Notes: generated by a model from the letters alone, not told the origin. Positions 26,229 to 35,369 are shown, counted from the stretch's first letter. The stretch: 64,000 nt of DNA from JAVJST01 sp965229715 (GCA_965229715.1 CBDDJL010000003.1:186001-250000); one strand, 5' to 3'. Numbers and translations: made by a program.

Positions 26229-27049
26229 CCCGCGCGGCGCTGTCGCCTCATCACGGGACCGACATCGAAACGATCCGCAGAATCGAAAGTATTGCTGCCG
26301 CGGCCTGGCCGCCGATCCGTACCATCCGTGTCGGACCATGGGAACTTCGACGGACGCCGAATTCGTCGACGCAACGAGCCAATTCAGCCCTCGCGCTTGA
26401 ACCTTGGGACCCCTGTCTCGATATCGGTGAAACAGTCGATCGGACGATTGACGTCTACGACGAGACTGGCGGTATTCCGCGATTTCAGATCTCGCCGGCA
26501 TCACGGCCGGCAGAACTGGACGGTGTGCTGCAGAGCAAGGGATTTCGTGTGGAGTCGCCGACCTGCGTCATGGGGGTAGCGCTTACGGGACGGGCGCCCT
26601 CTCGGCGTGTTGACACCGTGCAGATCACCCCAACGCCGGACGCGACATGGCGAAAGGCCTTTCGAAGGGCGAATCCCATGCCCGGAGAAGCCGAGGGCCG
26701 GCTTGCAATCCTCTCTCGCGCCACCGATACCGGCGGCTCGGCCGGATTTGCTTCGGTGCGCGATGAAGCGGGCGCGGTCGTTTCCATCGGAACCGGCATT
26801 CGCCCGGCGGAAACGGACGCCGTTGTGATCTTCGGCATGCATACGTTTTCGCCCTACCGTCGACGTGGCCACGCCAACCGAATGTTGGCCGGGTTGATCG
26901 CCTGGGCGCTGGAAATCGATTGTTCGAAGGTTTATCTGCAAGTGGAAGCCGACAACGGTGAGGCGGTGAAACTGTATGCGGGAAACGGGTTTCGCCACCT
27001 CTATGACTACCATTACCGGGCGCTGATCCGGGCGAACAAGGTTGGGTAA
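26210..27049 (+). CDS. GNAT-family N-acetyltransferase
   Basis: 279-aa protein with a C-terminal GNAT fold: VIFGMHTFSPYRRRGHANRMLAGLIAWA holds the acetyl-CoA loop (RRRGHA) and KVYLQVEADNGEAVKLYAGNGF the closing strand and helix. The N-terminal 150 residues look like a second, degenerate GNAT half. The ATG at 26210 is inside the end of argF (19-bp overlap), placing it in the argD-argF-hslO transcript. The substrate is unknown; a role in arginine metabolism is only suggested by position. Confidence 0.82.
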   Translation: MEPRRLTRAALSPHHGTDIETIRRIESIAAAAWPPIRTIRVGPWELRRTPNSSTQRANSALALEPWDPCLDIGETVDRTIDVYDETGGIPRFQISPASRPAELDGVLQSKGFRVESPTCVMGVALTGRAPSRRVDTVQITPTPDATWRKAFRRANPMPGEAEGRLAILSRATDTGGSAGFASVRDEAGAVVSIGTGIRPAETDAVVIFGMHTFSPYRRRGHANRMLAGLIAWALEIDCSKVYLQVEADNGEAVKLYAGNGFRHLYDYHYRALIRANKVG

Positions 27050-27053
27050 CGGT

Positions 27054-28010
27054 ATGAACGAGATTCCGGGAACGAGCGCCGCGGAGATTTGGCCGGGTGA
27101 TTTTGTACAGCCGTTTCAGATCGAGGATGCTGGCTTGCGCGGCCGGCTGGTCCGCATCGGTCCTTCGCTCGAAAAGGCGTTGGCGCCACACGATTATCCG
27201 CCGCTCGTCGCCGAGTTGTTGGGCGAAACCGTCGCCATCGCGCTCGTCCTCGCCAGCGGACTCAAGTACGACGGGGTTTTTACGCTGCAGACCAGCAGTG
27301 ACGGTCCCGTCGGGGTATTGATGGCCGATGTCAGCAGCGCCGGCGATTATCGTTGTTACGCACGCTACGATGCCGAAAGGCTCGCTGCCGTCGAGGCCGA
27401 ATCGAAACGGCCGTCGTTGCCGCGGTTGCTCGGTTCCGGCCATATCGCCTTCACCGTCGACCAGGGATCCGAACACGACCGTCACCAGGGCATCACGGAA
27501 ATCACCGGCGCATCGCTTGCCGATTGCGCCCACAATTACTTTCGCCAGTCGGAACAGTTGCTGACGGCGCTCAATGTCGCGGCCGAGTCAGGCGACGACG
27601 AACGGGGCGCTTCGGCCGGCGTGGTCATGATCCAGCGCCTGCCGTCTGCTTCGCCGCTCGGCGACGATGCACCGGAGCGCGACCTTGAAGACGAGGACTG
27701 GCGACGTTCGGTCATCCTGATGAGTAGCGTAAAATCGGAGGAACTGCTGGATACGGAGCTGGCGCCGCAGGATTTGCTGTTTCGGTTATTTCACGAGGAC
27801 GGCGTCAGGCTCTATACTGCCGACACCATTGACAACGTTTGCCGGTGTTCCGAAGGTCGCGTTCGCGCAACCCTGCGGTCGCTTCCGCGGGCGGAACTCG
27901 ACGACCTCGCCGAAGAAGGAATCGTGACCGTCACGTGCGAGTTCTGCAAAACCGACTATGTATATGACGAAGCGTCGCTGGATGACCTGTTCGCTGGTGG
28001 CGGCGAGTAG
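27054..28010 (+). CDS. hslO: Redox-regulated chaperone Hsp33
   Basis: Holdase activated by oxidation. 318 aa; the C-terminal zinc/redox switch is complete, CxC in NVCRCSEGRVR and CxxC in TCEFCKTDYVYD. The N-terminal domain reads FQIEDAGLRGRLVRIG with LAPHDYPPLVAELLGET, typical of alphaproteobacterial Hsp33. Start at ATG 27054, four bases after the GNAT stop. The argD-argF-hslO order is a common alphaproteobacterial arrangement. Confidence 0.95.
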   Translation: MNEIPGTSAAEIWPGDFVQPFQIEDAGLRGRLVRIGPSLEKALAPHDYPPLVAELLGETVAIALVLASGLKYDGVFTLQTSSDGPVGVLMADVSSAGDYRCYARYDAERLAAVEAESKRPSLPRLLGSGHIAFTVDQGSEHDRHQGITEITGASLADCAHNYFRQSEQLLTALNVAAESGDDERGASAGVVMIQRLPSASPLGDDAPERDLEDEDWRRSVILMSSVKSEELLDTELAPQDLLFRLFHEDGVRLYTADTIDNVCRCSEGRVRATLRSLPRAELDDLAEEGIVTVTCEFCKTDYVYDEASLDDLFAGGGE

Positions 28011-28037
28011 GCGAATCGCCATCACTGGAGGAAAACC

Positions 28038-28625
28038 ATGCGTGCCGTCCTGACAAAGTGCCTGATGATCGTTGCCGTTGCGTCGGTGGCCGCTTGTGCC
28101 GCGCCGCAAACCAAGGTGTTTCCGGATATTACTTTCAGTCATTTGCCGCCGATCAGCATCGCGGTCGATGAAAAATCGACGCTCTCCGCATTCCAATCGT
28201 CTTACACAATGCCGTACGTGGAGCACGAAATGCCCGTCTTGCCGGAGGCGGTCTTGCGTCAGTGGGCTGCCGACCGTCTGGTGCCGTCCAGCGAAGGTGG
28301 CGCGCGCCTGGTGTATACGATTCTCGACGCAAGCGTGACCGCCAAAGCGCTCAGCACCGATGAAACGCTGAAGGCCTGGTTCACCGATGAGCAGGCGGTC
28401 AAGTACGAGGTCTCGTTGAAGGCGGAGGTCAAGATTGACGATTCTGCCAACGGTGCGAGCGGCGTTGCTGAGGCGTCTGCCAAGCGTTCGGTGACCGTGC
28501 CGGAAGGCGCGACCGTTAACGAGCGTAACCAGACCCTGTTCGATCTGATCAGCGCCGCGGCGGGGGATTTCAACACCCAGCTGGAGGCTAACGTTCGGCG
28601 CTATCTCGCCAATTGGGTTCGCTGA
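28038..28625 (+). CDS. Putative lipoprotein of unknown function
   Basis: 195-aa predicted lipoprotein: signal MRAVLTKCLMIVAVASVAAC with the lipobox VAAC, cleaved before Cys20. The mature part is soluble, without membrane spans, and contains FTDEQAVKYEVSLKAEVKI and a C-terminal LFDLISAAAGDFNTQLEANV that could be amphipathic. It has a good ribosome site (CTGGAGGAAA) 27 bp after hslO. I do not recognise the family; envelope location is the only inference. Confidence 0.75.
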   Translation: MRAVLTKCLMIVAVASVAACAAPQTKVFPDITFSHLPPISIAVDEKSTLSAFQSSYTMPYVEHEMPVLPEAVLRQWAADRLVPSSEGGARLVYTILDASVTAKALSTDETLKAWFTDEQAVKYEVSLKAEVKIDDSANGASGVAEASAKRSVTVPEGATVNERNQTLFDLISAAAGDFNTQLEANVRRYLANWVR

Positions 28626-29090
28626 TCAACGCGGCGGTAACGCGCCATTGCGGATGGTCCGGTTGGCGGCGTTACGTTCGCTAGCGCTCAGATCCGACGC
28701 CAGCCGAGGAAGCTGCGCCGCCGCCCATGCATGGCCGGCCGCCGCGGCGAGACCGAACCAGACGTAAGCGACTTTCGGCTGGCTGGCGATCTCGCCAAGC
28801 GCAATCATTGCCGTGGTGTCCCCGCGTTCGGCGGCGGCTCGATATAGCGCCCGGGCGCGCGTCGGGTTTTCGTCGACGCCTTCGCCATGGAGCAGCATAC
28901 TGGCGAGCGACGTGATGGCATCGATGTGGCCATGTTCCGCGGCTGTGCCCCAGTGAATGGCGGCGTCCTCGTAACGGCCACCGTCATAGGCCTCCAATCC
29001 CCTGGCGAATTGTTCCGCCGCCGTCTCTTGCGCAAGGGCGTTGCCCATCATCAAGAGAACTGCCGCGGCCATGAGAGTAAGACGGGTCAT
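28626..29090 (-). CDS. Secreted Sel1/TPR-repeat protein
   Basis: 154-aa periplasmic protein: signal peptide MTRLTLMAAAVLLMMGNALA then about three Sel1-like repeats (GLEAYDGGRYEDAAIHWGTAAEHG, DAITSLASMLLHGEGV, RARALYRAAAERG) and a final AYVWFGLAAAAGH. Such repeats bind peptides or other proteins. The stop abuts the stop of the convergent lipoprotein gene with no gap. It is upstream of trkH by 61 bp on the other side and divergent from none, so it may be read with trkH. Confidence 0.78.
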   Translation of the reverse strand: MTRLTLMAAAVLLMMGNALAQETAAEQFARGLEAYDGGRYEDAAIHWGTAAEHGHIDAITSLASMLLHGEGVDENPTRARALYRAAAERGDTTAMIALGEIASQPKVAYVWFGLAAAAGHAWAAAQLPRLASDLSASERNAANRTIRNGALPPR

Positions 29091-29151
29091 GACGTCATGG
29101 TGGCCCGGAGGCAGGCGCAGTACGACTCAAGCCGTATCACGATCGGGCGAA

Positions 29152-30606
29152 TTATCCCCGCCAGAAGGTTCTGGTGAACAGCACGAGAATGGTAAAGAGT
29201 TCGAGACGGCCCAGAAGCATGCCGCCGGAGAGCAGCCATTTGGCGGCATCGGGTACGGACGTGAAGGTGCCCGACGGCCCAGTCACCGGACCGAGTGATG
29301 GGCCGACGTTCGAAATGGCCGTCGCCGCAGCCGAAATCGCCGGCAGGAAGCCCATGCCGAGCATGCCGAGCCCGAGCGCAAGGAGCGCGTAGCAGACACC
29401 GAAGACGAAAAAGAAACTGAGCACCGATACGATGACGTCGTCGTCGATCGGGCGGTGGTTGTAGTACGGCACGAAAATGCCGTGAGGTTGCAACAGATGG
29501 CGCATTTGGGTCCATGCCGCCGCATAGAGCACCTGAAAGCGGAATACCTTGATGCCGCAGGTCGTCGATCCGGCGCAGCCGCCGATGAACATGATGAAGA
29601 AAAACAGCGGCGTCGCAAACGCCCCCCATTTCGTGAAATCTTCGGTCGCATAGCCGGTGCCGGTGATGATCGAAACGACATTGAATGCGGCGGCGCGAAC
29701 GGAATCGCCGAAGTCGCGGCCGTTATCCAGCCACAACCACGCTGTCGCCGTCGCCACGGCAAGAAAGACGATGCTGGCGAACCAGCGCACCTGGCTGTCG
29801 CGCGATACCGCCAGCCAATTGCCTTGCGCCATTCTGAGATAAAGCAGGAAGGGAAGCGCCCCCATGAACATGCCTGCCGTCGCGATGGTGTCGACGGCGG
29901 CGCTGTCAAAATAGCCGAATGATGCATCGTGGGTCGAGAAGCCGCCGGTTGCGATGGTTGTCATGGCATGGGCGATCGCGTCGAAACCGTTCATGCCCGC
30001 GAACCAGTAGGCCAGCGTCCAGATGCCGGTGAACAACAGATAAATCACGCCAATGGCGCTGGCCACCTGTGCAGCGCGGGGCAGGGCTTTTTCGCTGCGG
30101 TCGGACGATTCCATGCGGAACAGTTGCATGCCGCCGACCCGCAACATCGGCAGAATCGCGATGGCCATGACGATGATGCCGATGCCGCCGACCCATTGCA
30201 GAATGGCGCGCCAAAGCAGGATCCCGGGCGGCGCCTCGTCGAGACCGACGATGACCGTCGATCCCGTGGTCGTTAGCCCCGACATGGCCTCGAAGAAGGC
30301 GTCTGTAAAGCTCATTTCGAGCTCGGAATAGCTGAAGGGCAGAGCGGCGAAGGCCGTCAGTGCGATCCACGCCAGCGTCGTCATCAGAAACGCCTGGCGG
30401 ACCGAAAACTGGCCGCCTCGGCTCGAACAGGAAAACACCATGGCGACGCCGATGAACAGCGTGACACCGGCAGACAGTGCGAATACCTCCCAGTCCGGGT
30501 GGCCGATGTAGAGGTCGACGGCCGCCGGTACGCACATGAAAAGCGCGAGCGTGGACAGCAGAATGCCGATCACCAGAAAGACGGGGCGGAAGTCCATGGA
30601 TGTCAT
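29152..30606 (-). CDS. TrkH-family potassium uptake protein
   Basis: 484-aa potassium-translocating membrane subunit with four repeated P-loop units. Filter-like segments are visible in MSGLTTTGSTVI, ATGGFSTHDASFG, ITGTGYATEDF and AISNVGPSLGP. Start alternatives are 30606 (MTSMDF) and 30597. The regulatory NAD-binding subunit TrkA is not in the window. It follows folE by about 90 bp in the same direction. Confidence 0.92.
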   Translation of the reverse strand: MTSMDFRPVFLVIGILLSTLALFMCVPAAVDLYIGHPDWEVFALSAGVTLFIGVAMVFSCSSRGGQFSVRQAFLMTTLAWIALTAFAALPFSYSELEMSFTDAFFEAMSGLTTTGSTVIVGLDEAPPGILLWRAILQWVGGIGIIVMAIAILPMLRVGGMQLFRMESSDRSEKALPRAAQVASAIGVIYLLFTGIWTLAYWFAGMNGFDAIAHAMTTIATGGFSTHDASFGYFDSAAVDTIATAGMFMGALPFLLYLRMAQGNWLAVSRDSQVRWFASIVFLAVATATAWLWLDNGRDFGDSVRAAAFNVVSIITGTGYATEDFTKWGAFATPLFFFIMFIGGCAGSTTCGIKVFRFQVLYAAAWTQMRHLLQPHGIFVPYYNHRPIDDDVIVSVLSFFFVFGVCYALLALGLGMLGMGFLPAISAAATAISNVGPSLGPVTGPSGTFTSVPDAAKWLLSGGMLLGRLELFTILVLFTRTFWRG

Positions 30607-30694
30607 GATAACGCCGTCGAGGGGTATGGGGGCAAGCGGTCGCTGCGGTATCCGTCACGGTCGGCCGCACGTTCGCCGGTCACGCGTTTTCCGC

Positions 30695-31318
30695 TCACAC
30701 GTTTGCCGGACCAAGGTTGGCAGGGCTGCCAATCATCGAGAGAAACTCGCGCCGCGTGGACGGATCCTTGCGGAATGCGCCGAGCATGCGGCTCGTCACC
30801 ATGGTTACGCCGGGTTTATGGACGCCGCGGGTCGTCATGCATTGGTGTGCCGCCTCGATGACGACGGCGACGCCCGCCGGCTCAAGCACCTCGCTGATGG
30901 TGTTGGCGACCTGTGCCGTCATCTTTTCCTGAATTTGAAGGCGCTTGGCATAGGCTTCGACGAGACGGGCCAGTTTGGAAATGCCGACAACGCGGCTTTT
31001 CGGCAGATAGCCGACATGGGCGCGTCCGATGATCGGCGCCAGGTGGTGCTCGCAATGGGATTCGAAGCGAATGTCACGCAAGAGAACCATCTCGTCGTAC
31101 CCGTCGGTTTCCTCGAAGGTGCGTTCGAGCAGTTCCCTGGGATCGGTGTCGTAGCCTGAAAAGAACTCCTCGTAAGCCCGCACTACCCGGGACGGGGTTT
31201 CGCGCAGCCCTTCGCGCACCGGGTCGTCGCCTGCCCAGCGCAGCAGCGTGCGTACAGCTTCCTCGGCTTCTTTGCGCGTCGGCTTTTCAACAACCGATGG
31301 GGTGTCCGGGTCACTCAC
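30695..31318 (-). CDS. folE: GTP cyclohydrolase I
   Basis: First enzyme of tetrahydrofolate synthesis, GTP to 7,8-dihydroneopterin triphosphate. 207 aa with the zinc and active-site motifs FESHCEHHLAPIIGRAHVGYLP and the C-terminal CMTTRGVHKPG. An extra acidic N-terminal stretch of about 20 residues precedes EAVRTLLRWAGDDP. apaG lies 44 bp upstream on the same strand. Confidence 0.95.
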   Translation of the reverse strand: MSDPDTPSVVEKPTRKEAEEAVRTLLRWAGDDPVREGLRETPSRVVRAYEEFFSGYDTDPRELLERTFEETDGYDEMVLLRDIRFESHCEHHLAPIIGRAHVGYLPKSRVVGISKLARLVEAYAKRLQIQEKMTAQVANTISEVLEPAGVAVVIEAAHQCMTTRGVHKPGVTMVTSRMLGAFRKDPSTRREFLSMIGSPANLGPANV

Positions 31319-31362
31319 GGGCGGTCTCCAGGCTCGGCGGGACGGTTAAAGCAGTCGTGCGC

Positions 31363-31797
31363 TCAGTGGACCGAACCCGCATGGTGCGGGCTGTCGAGCG
31401 AAAAGGCGGGAACGACGGCGTCGAACAGGTCACCGGCAACGTTCTGCATCTGGAAGGAGCCGCTCATGATGCCGGACGGCGTGCCAAGCGGCGTGCCGCT
31501 GGAATACTCGTAGCTCTCGCCAGGTTTCAGGATCGGTTGCTCGCCGACCACGCCGTCGCCGCGAACCTCCTGCACGCCGCCGGTCGAATCCATGATCCGC
31601 CAGTAACGGGTCAGTAATTGAACTGTCTCGCCGCCGTTGTTTTCGATGCGGACGTGGTAAGCCCAGACAAAATGGTTTTCATCGGGTTCCGACTGATCTT
31701 CGAGATATTGCGGTTCGACCATAACGGTAATCGAACGGGTCGTCTCGACATAGCAGTTGTCGTTGGCAATTCTCGATTCGGTATCAAGCGAGGTCAT
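31363..31797 (-). CDS. apaG: ApaG domain protein
   Basis: 144-aa protein with the single immunoglobulin-like ApaG domain: ITVMVEPQYLEDQSEPDENHFVWAYHVRIENNG, LTRYWRIMDSTG, VGEQPILKPGESYEYSSGTPLGTPSGIMSGSFQM. Linked historically to Co/Mg resistance and, in E. coli, to the diadenosine tetraphosphatase ApaH. The start at 31797 (MTSLDTE) is chosen over a longer frame. A metallophosphoesterase gene lies 118 bp upstream, but it is not an ApaH orthologue by motif. Confidence 0.9.
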   Translation of the reverse strand: MTSLDTESRIANDNCYVETTRSITVMVEPQYLEDQSEPDENHFVWAYHVRIENNGGETVQLLTRYWRIMDSTGGVQEVRGDGVVGEQPILKPGESYEYSSGTPLGTPSGIMSGSFQMQNVAGDLFDAVVPAFSLDSPHHAGSVH

Positions 31798-31915
31798 GAC
31801 GGCCTGCCTTCGGCGGTTTCGAACGACGTATTCCAACCCCAATTCCACGCCGGGTCCAGACAAAAAATGAGAAGAATCACGGCGTTGACGTCAAACTTCG
31901 GTAGGCCGGCACCGA

Positions 31916-32794
31916 TCAGGCGGCCATCCCGGTTCGCGCTCGGATCGTAATGGCGCGCGGCTGGAGAGCGATCCCCCGCGTCGCGCGTTCGCGGCCGGGC
32001 AATACGTCCATATTCGGCCATAGTCCGTCGATAAGGCCGTTCCGGTAGCCGTCTGGCAGGCCGTTTTGCGCCATGGCGCGTGCTTCTTCGCCGGTGTCGT
32101 AGGTGAATGGCATCAATTCGGCTGCGATGGCGCCGTTACCGGGATGCAAAGTCGCAAACCAGCCGCGCTTGGTGCCGTCGTTGGCCGGCATTCCGACAAC
32201 GCCGGCATTGATCCACGCCCGGCCGTCGCCCAATCGGCGCGCGAACGGCAATCCGCAGTGCCCACCGACGATCACGTCGGCGTTGGTGTTGTCGAAATGC
32301 GCGGTGAGGTCGTCAGCCGGCGTCGATGCGAAGACCCAGCCGCTGATATTCGACGAGTCGCCATGAAGAAAAACGATGCGAAGACCTGCCACTCGCGCCT
32401 CGATTCGGCGGGGCAGCCCACGCATCCAGGCGCGCGCGTCGTCGTCGATCTTCGATTGCGCGTAAGCGTACCAGGACCGCGACAGGACGTCGCACGCGCT
32501 GCCTTCCTCGAAACCGCAACCGCAATCGTCGAGTTGTTCGCCGAGGGATTCCTCGCAATTGCCCATGACGACATTGATGCCGGCGCTTCGTATCGCCTCA
32601 AGTGTTTCGGCCGGATGGGCGCAATAGGCGATGATGTCGCCGGTACAGACGATGCGGTCGGCCGGAAAGCCTCGCTCAGTCGCTATCTCGATTACACGAC
32701 GGGTTGCCGCGAGATTGGAATAGGGCCCGCCGAACACGAACAGCGGCGCATCGACAACGCCGAGATCGAGCGTTGCTGAACGGTTCGAGGTCAT
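31916..32794 (-). CDS. Divergent metallophosphoesterase-fold protein
   Basis: 292-aa calcineurin-like fold with altered metal ligands. The canonical SDxHxN first motif reads FGGPYSN (residues 21-27), losing Asp and His; GD is kept at 52-53, GNCEES at 78-83 replaces GNHD/E, LHGD at 143-146 is kept, and the last GHTHxP reads GHCGLP (178-183), losing the second His. It is unusually rich in cysteine near the site (C50, C58, C80, C91, C93, C101, C180). The start at 32794 overlaps the radical SAM stop (ATGA), so the two are coupled. Activity is uncertain; a changed metal site or non-hydrolytic role is possible. Confidence 0.8.
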   Translation of the reverse strand: MTSNRSATLDLGVVDAPLFVFGGPYSNLAATRRVIEIATERGFPADRIVCTGDIIAYCAHPAETLEAIRSAGINVVMGNCEESLGEQLDDCGCGFEEGSACDVLSRSWYAYAQSKIDDDARAWMRGLPRRIEARVAGLRIVFLHGDSSNISGWVFASTPADDLTAHFDNTNADVIVGGHCGLPFARRLGDGRAWINAGVVGMPANDGTKRGWFATLHPGNGAIAAELMPFTYDTGEEARAMAQNGLPDGYRNGLIDGLWPNMDVLPGRERATRGIALQPRAITIRARTGMAA

Positions 32795-33762
32795 GCGCTG
32801 CACGATGCACCGCCGAGGACGCAGAACTTGGCGCAATGAGGATGGTTGAGCGGCACCGGCCGGTCGCCGTCGGCGAGACGGTCGCCCATCTCGAATCGCT
32901 GGTCGTAGGGCAGCAGCGTACACGGCATCACGGTTGGCTTTTCAGCGCCCTTGTGTTTGACGACCATGCGCGATGTCGCGCACATCACCGAGCCAGGATC
33001 AACGTTCAGAATATCCCAGCACTGGGTCGTGATCTCCGGCACGTCGGCGTGTTCGTCCATTTCGGGAAAAAGCACGAGGCGCCCAGGATCGGTCGTGTCG
33101 AGCCGGATGTTCTCACGGTCGAACAGGGTTGCGTATGCCGCCCGCGCTGCCGCTTCGGGTTCGTTCCACAGCGTGCGGCCGGCGATGGCGAGGTTGAAGC
33201 CGTTCTCAGCTAGCCAGTGCAAACCGTCGATCATCGGCGCCCATGTCGCCTTGCCGCGAATTGCCTCATGTCCCTCGGGCGTGTGGTGGTCGACTGATAC
33301 GCGAATGGCGAGAGCATCGCCATAGGTTTCGCGAAGCGCAAGAAGCGCACGGCGTTTGTGCCACATGGGTTTCATGGCGTTGGTCAGGACGAGCGCGCGG
33401 TAACCCCGCTCAAGAACGTCGCCCAACGCGGCAATCAGGTCGCTATTCATGAACGGCTCGCCACCGGTAAAGCCGATTTCCTCGACAGACCAGCCCAAGG
33501 CGTCGATTTCGTCCAGGAAACCGGCAACTTCGGCATGGGTAATATAGGCGAGGCGGTCGTTCTTCGGGCTCGATTCCATGTAGCAGCCGACGCAAGTGAT
33601 GTTGCACAGGCTGCCGGTATTGAACCACAGCGTCCGAAGCCGCGTGAGGGCGACCGTGGCGCGTCGTTCGCCTTTGGCGGTGACGACTGGGTCGCGAAAC
33701 TTTGCCGGGTCGAGCGTCGGCTCGACAGTCGCGGGGATGACGTTCATACATACTCTCGTCAA
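32791..33762 (-). CDS. Radical SAM protein with cysteine-rich C-terminus
   Basis: 323-aa radical SAM enzyme. The SAM-cluster motif is C53-x3-C57-x2-C60 (CNITCVGCYMESSP), followed by the glycine motif IGFTGGEPFMN. The C-terminus carries further cysteines: CWDIL, VMCATSR, MPCTLLPYD and C310-x3-C314-x6-C321 in HCAKFCVLGGASC, suggesting an auxiliary SPASM/twitch-like cluster. Starts at 33762 or 33747 are possible. It is the first gene of a two-gene unit with the divergent metallophosphoesterase. No precursor peptide is visible beside it, and the substrate is unknown. Confidence 0.85.
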   Translation of the reverse strand: MTRVCMNVIPATVEPTLDPAKFRDPVVTAKGERRATVALTRLRTLWFNTGSLCNITCVGCYMESSPKNDRLAYITHAEVAGFLDEIDALGWSVEEIGFTGGEPFMNSDLIAALGDVLERGYRALVLTNAMKPMWHKRRALLALRETYGDALAIRVSVDHHTPEGHEAIRGKATWAPMIDGLHWLAENGFNLAIAGRTLWNEPEAAARAAYATLFDRENIRLDTTDPGRLVLFPEMDEHADVPEITTQCWDILNVDPGSVMCATSRMVVKHKGAEKPTVMPCTLLPYDQRFEMGDRLADGDRPVPLNHPHCAKFCVLGGASCSA

Positions 33763-33858
33763 TAGTGGATCGCCTGCGAATGCATACTCGAGCCCACGGA
33801 GGAGACGAAATCAAGAGTGCGTGATAATCCGAAATGGTCGCGCCGACGTAGCAAATAC

Positions 33859-34758
33859 ATGACCCTCACGCGCAGAACATTGCTCCGTCGCACCGGCGCG
33901 TTGGCCGTGGCAACCTCGGCTCTCGGCGTCGGCGGGTGCACCCGCATGCTCTCGGAAATGTCTGGCGTGGGCGCGGACACGATCGTTGACACCGGTATTC
34001 CCTTCGGATCCGATCCGCGTCACTGCCTGGACCTTTACCGACCGACAGCGCTCGATGACGATACGCCGGTCGCCCTGTTCCTGTACGGCGGCAGTTGGCG
34101 GTGGGGGTCGCGCGGACGCTACGGTTTCGTCGGTCACGCGCTGGCGTCGCGCGGGATCGCCGTCGCGATTGCCGACTATCGCCTGTATCCGCAGGTTCGA
34201 TTTCCCGCATTCAATCGCGATGCCGCTGCTGCGGTTGCGTGGCTGGCCCGCAACGGGGCGGGCTATGGCCTGAATGCCCCTATCCACGTTGTCGGACATT
34301 CTGCCGGTGCGCACATTGCCGCGATGCTGGCGCTCGACCCCGCATACCTGGAAGCTGAGGGACAAGATGCGGGAGCCATCGCATCGGTCGTCGGGATCGC
34401 CGGGCCCTACGCCATTCGCCCGGCGGAGATCGGTTGCATTTCCGATATCTTTCCGCCGGCCGCGGAGCAGGACACGGCGAGGCCGGTTGCGCTCTCGCGG
34501 GCGGGCGTCGTCCCCATGCTGCTGCTTCATGGCGCCGACGACAATATTGTCGCGCCAGAGAATACACTTGCCATGGCGGCGGCGCTGAAGGCACATGGCA
34601 ATGCCGTCGCTGTACGCGTCTACGAAAAGCTCGGCCACAAGGATATTGTTCTGGCGCTGTCACGACCGCTGCAAAGCGTCGGACCCGTGCTCGACGATGT
34701 CAGCCGTTTCATCAAGAACGGCGGCGTCGAGGCGGTTTCCCTCGATGCTGCGCTGTGA
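33859..34758 (+). CDS. Exported alpha/beta hydrolase (Tat-type lipoprotein esterase)
   Basis: 299-aa alpha/beta hydrolase. The N-terminus LTRRTLLRRTGALAVATSALGVGGC joins a twin-arginine pattern to a lipobox ending at GGC, so a Tat-exported lipoprotein is likely. The catalytic domain has FLYGGSWRWGSRGRYGFVG (oxyanion region), GHSAGAH (nucleophile Ser), GADDNIV and LGHKD, like BD-FAE/kynurenine-formamidase-type esterases. I start at ATG 33859; an in-frame ATG at 33817 would place charged residues before the Tat motif. It is divergent from the radical SAM gene. Confidence 0.82.
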   Translation: MTLTRRTLLRRTGALAVATSALGVGGCTRMLSEMSGVGADTIVDTGIPFGSDPRHCLDLYRPTALDDDTPVALFLYGGSWRWGSRGRYGFVGHALASRGIAVAIADYRLYPQVRFPAFNRDAAAAVAWLARNGAGYGLNAPIHVVGHSAGAHIAAMLALDPAYLEAEGQDAGAIASVVGIAGPYAIRPAEIGCISDIFPPAAEQDTARPVALSRAGVVPMLLLHGADDNIVAPENTLAMAAALKAHGNAVAVRVYEKLGHKDIVLALSRPLQSVGPVLDDVSRFIKNGGVEAVSLDAAL

Positions 34759-34782
34759 TATGCGCTAGTGGATCGCGGAATT

Positions 34783-34857
34783 GCGGGCGTAGTTCAGTGG
34801 TAGAACGTCAGCTTCCCAAGCTGAATGTCGTGGGTTCGATCCCCATCGCCCGCTCCA
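34783..34857 (+). tRNA. tRNA-Gly (anticodon CCC)
   Basis: Full cloverleaf: acceptor GCGGGCG (34783-34789) pairs with CGCCCGC (34847-34853), anticodon stem TCAGC/GCTGA (34808-34812 / 34820-34824) with loop TTCCCAA, so the anticodon CCC is at 34815-34817. The T loop GTTCGAT is present and CCA is encoded at 34855-34857. It reads GGG glycine codons. Confidence 0.96.
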
Positions 34858-34881
34858 ACCGCCAACGATGACGCGCTTTGT

Positions 34882-35268
34882 TCAGTTGCCATGCTCGGCC
34901 CAGATTTCTCGGATTTTGTCGGGCAGGGTCATGGGATCGAACGGCTTGGCGATGACGGCGACGGCGCCGAGAGCCTGTAGTTCCTCGACTTCCGTATTCA
35001 TCGCCTTCGCCGTCAGGAAGACCACCGGCGTATCTTTCAGCGCGTCGATCTCGCGTAATTTCGACAACGTCGTCGGGCCATCGATGCCGGGCATCATGAC
35101 GTCGAGAAGAATCAGGTCAGGGACGATGTCAGGCGCCTTATCCAGGGCTTCCGTGCCGGAGCCGCACAACGTTACGTCGAAACCGCCGACAACCTGCAGA
35201 GAGAGTTCGGCAATCGCCTGAATGTCGGGCTCGTCCTCGACATACATGATCTTCTGTAGTTCGGCCAT
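34882..35268 (-). CDS. Single-domain CheY-like response regulator
   Basis: 128-aa receiver domain without an output domain. The phosphoacceptor is D56 in LILLDVMMPG, the acidic pair E11-D12, the switch Thr T86 in VFLTAKA and the conserved lysine K108 in AKPFDP. Likely diffusible phosphotransfer or flagellar/kinase modulator; no histidine kinase is nearby. It ends 25 bp after the tRNA-Gly on the opposite strand. Confidence 0.93.
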   Translation of the reverse strand: MAELQKIMYVEDEPDIQAIAELSLQVVGGFDVTLCGSGTEALDKAPDIVPDLILLDVMMPGIDGPTTLSKLREIDALKDTPVVFLTAKAMNTEVEELQALGAVAVIAKPFDPMTLPDKIREIWAEHGN

Positions 35269-35369
35269 CTGTGGTTGGTTCCTTGGCTTCCCGAATCGGG
35301 GCGTGCCATACTGACCGATCGGCCCTGAGGAGGCAACTGACCAGCCCGCCGAAACGGCGTATATTTACA

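Noticed and set aside
31363..32794. apaG next to an ApaH-type diadenosine tetraphosphatase
   Set aside because: The neighbouring phosphoesterase lacks the ApaH metal motifs and is coupled to the radical SAM gene, so the apaGH interpretation is not supported.
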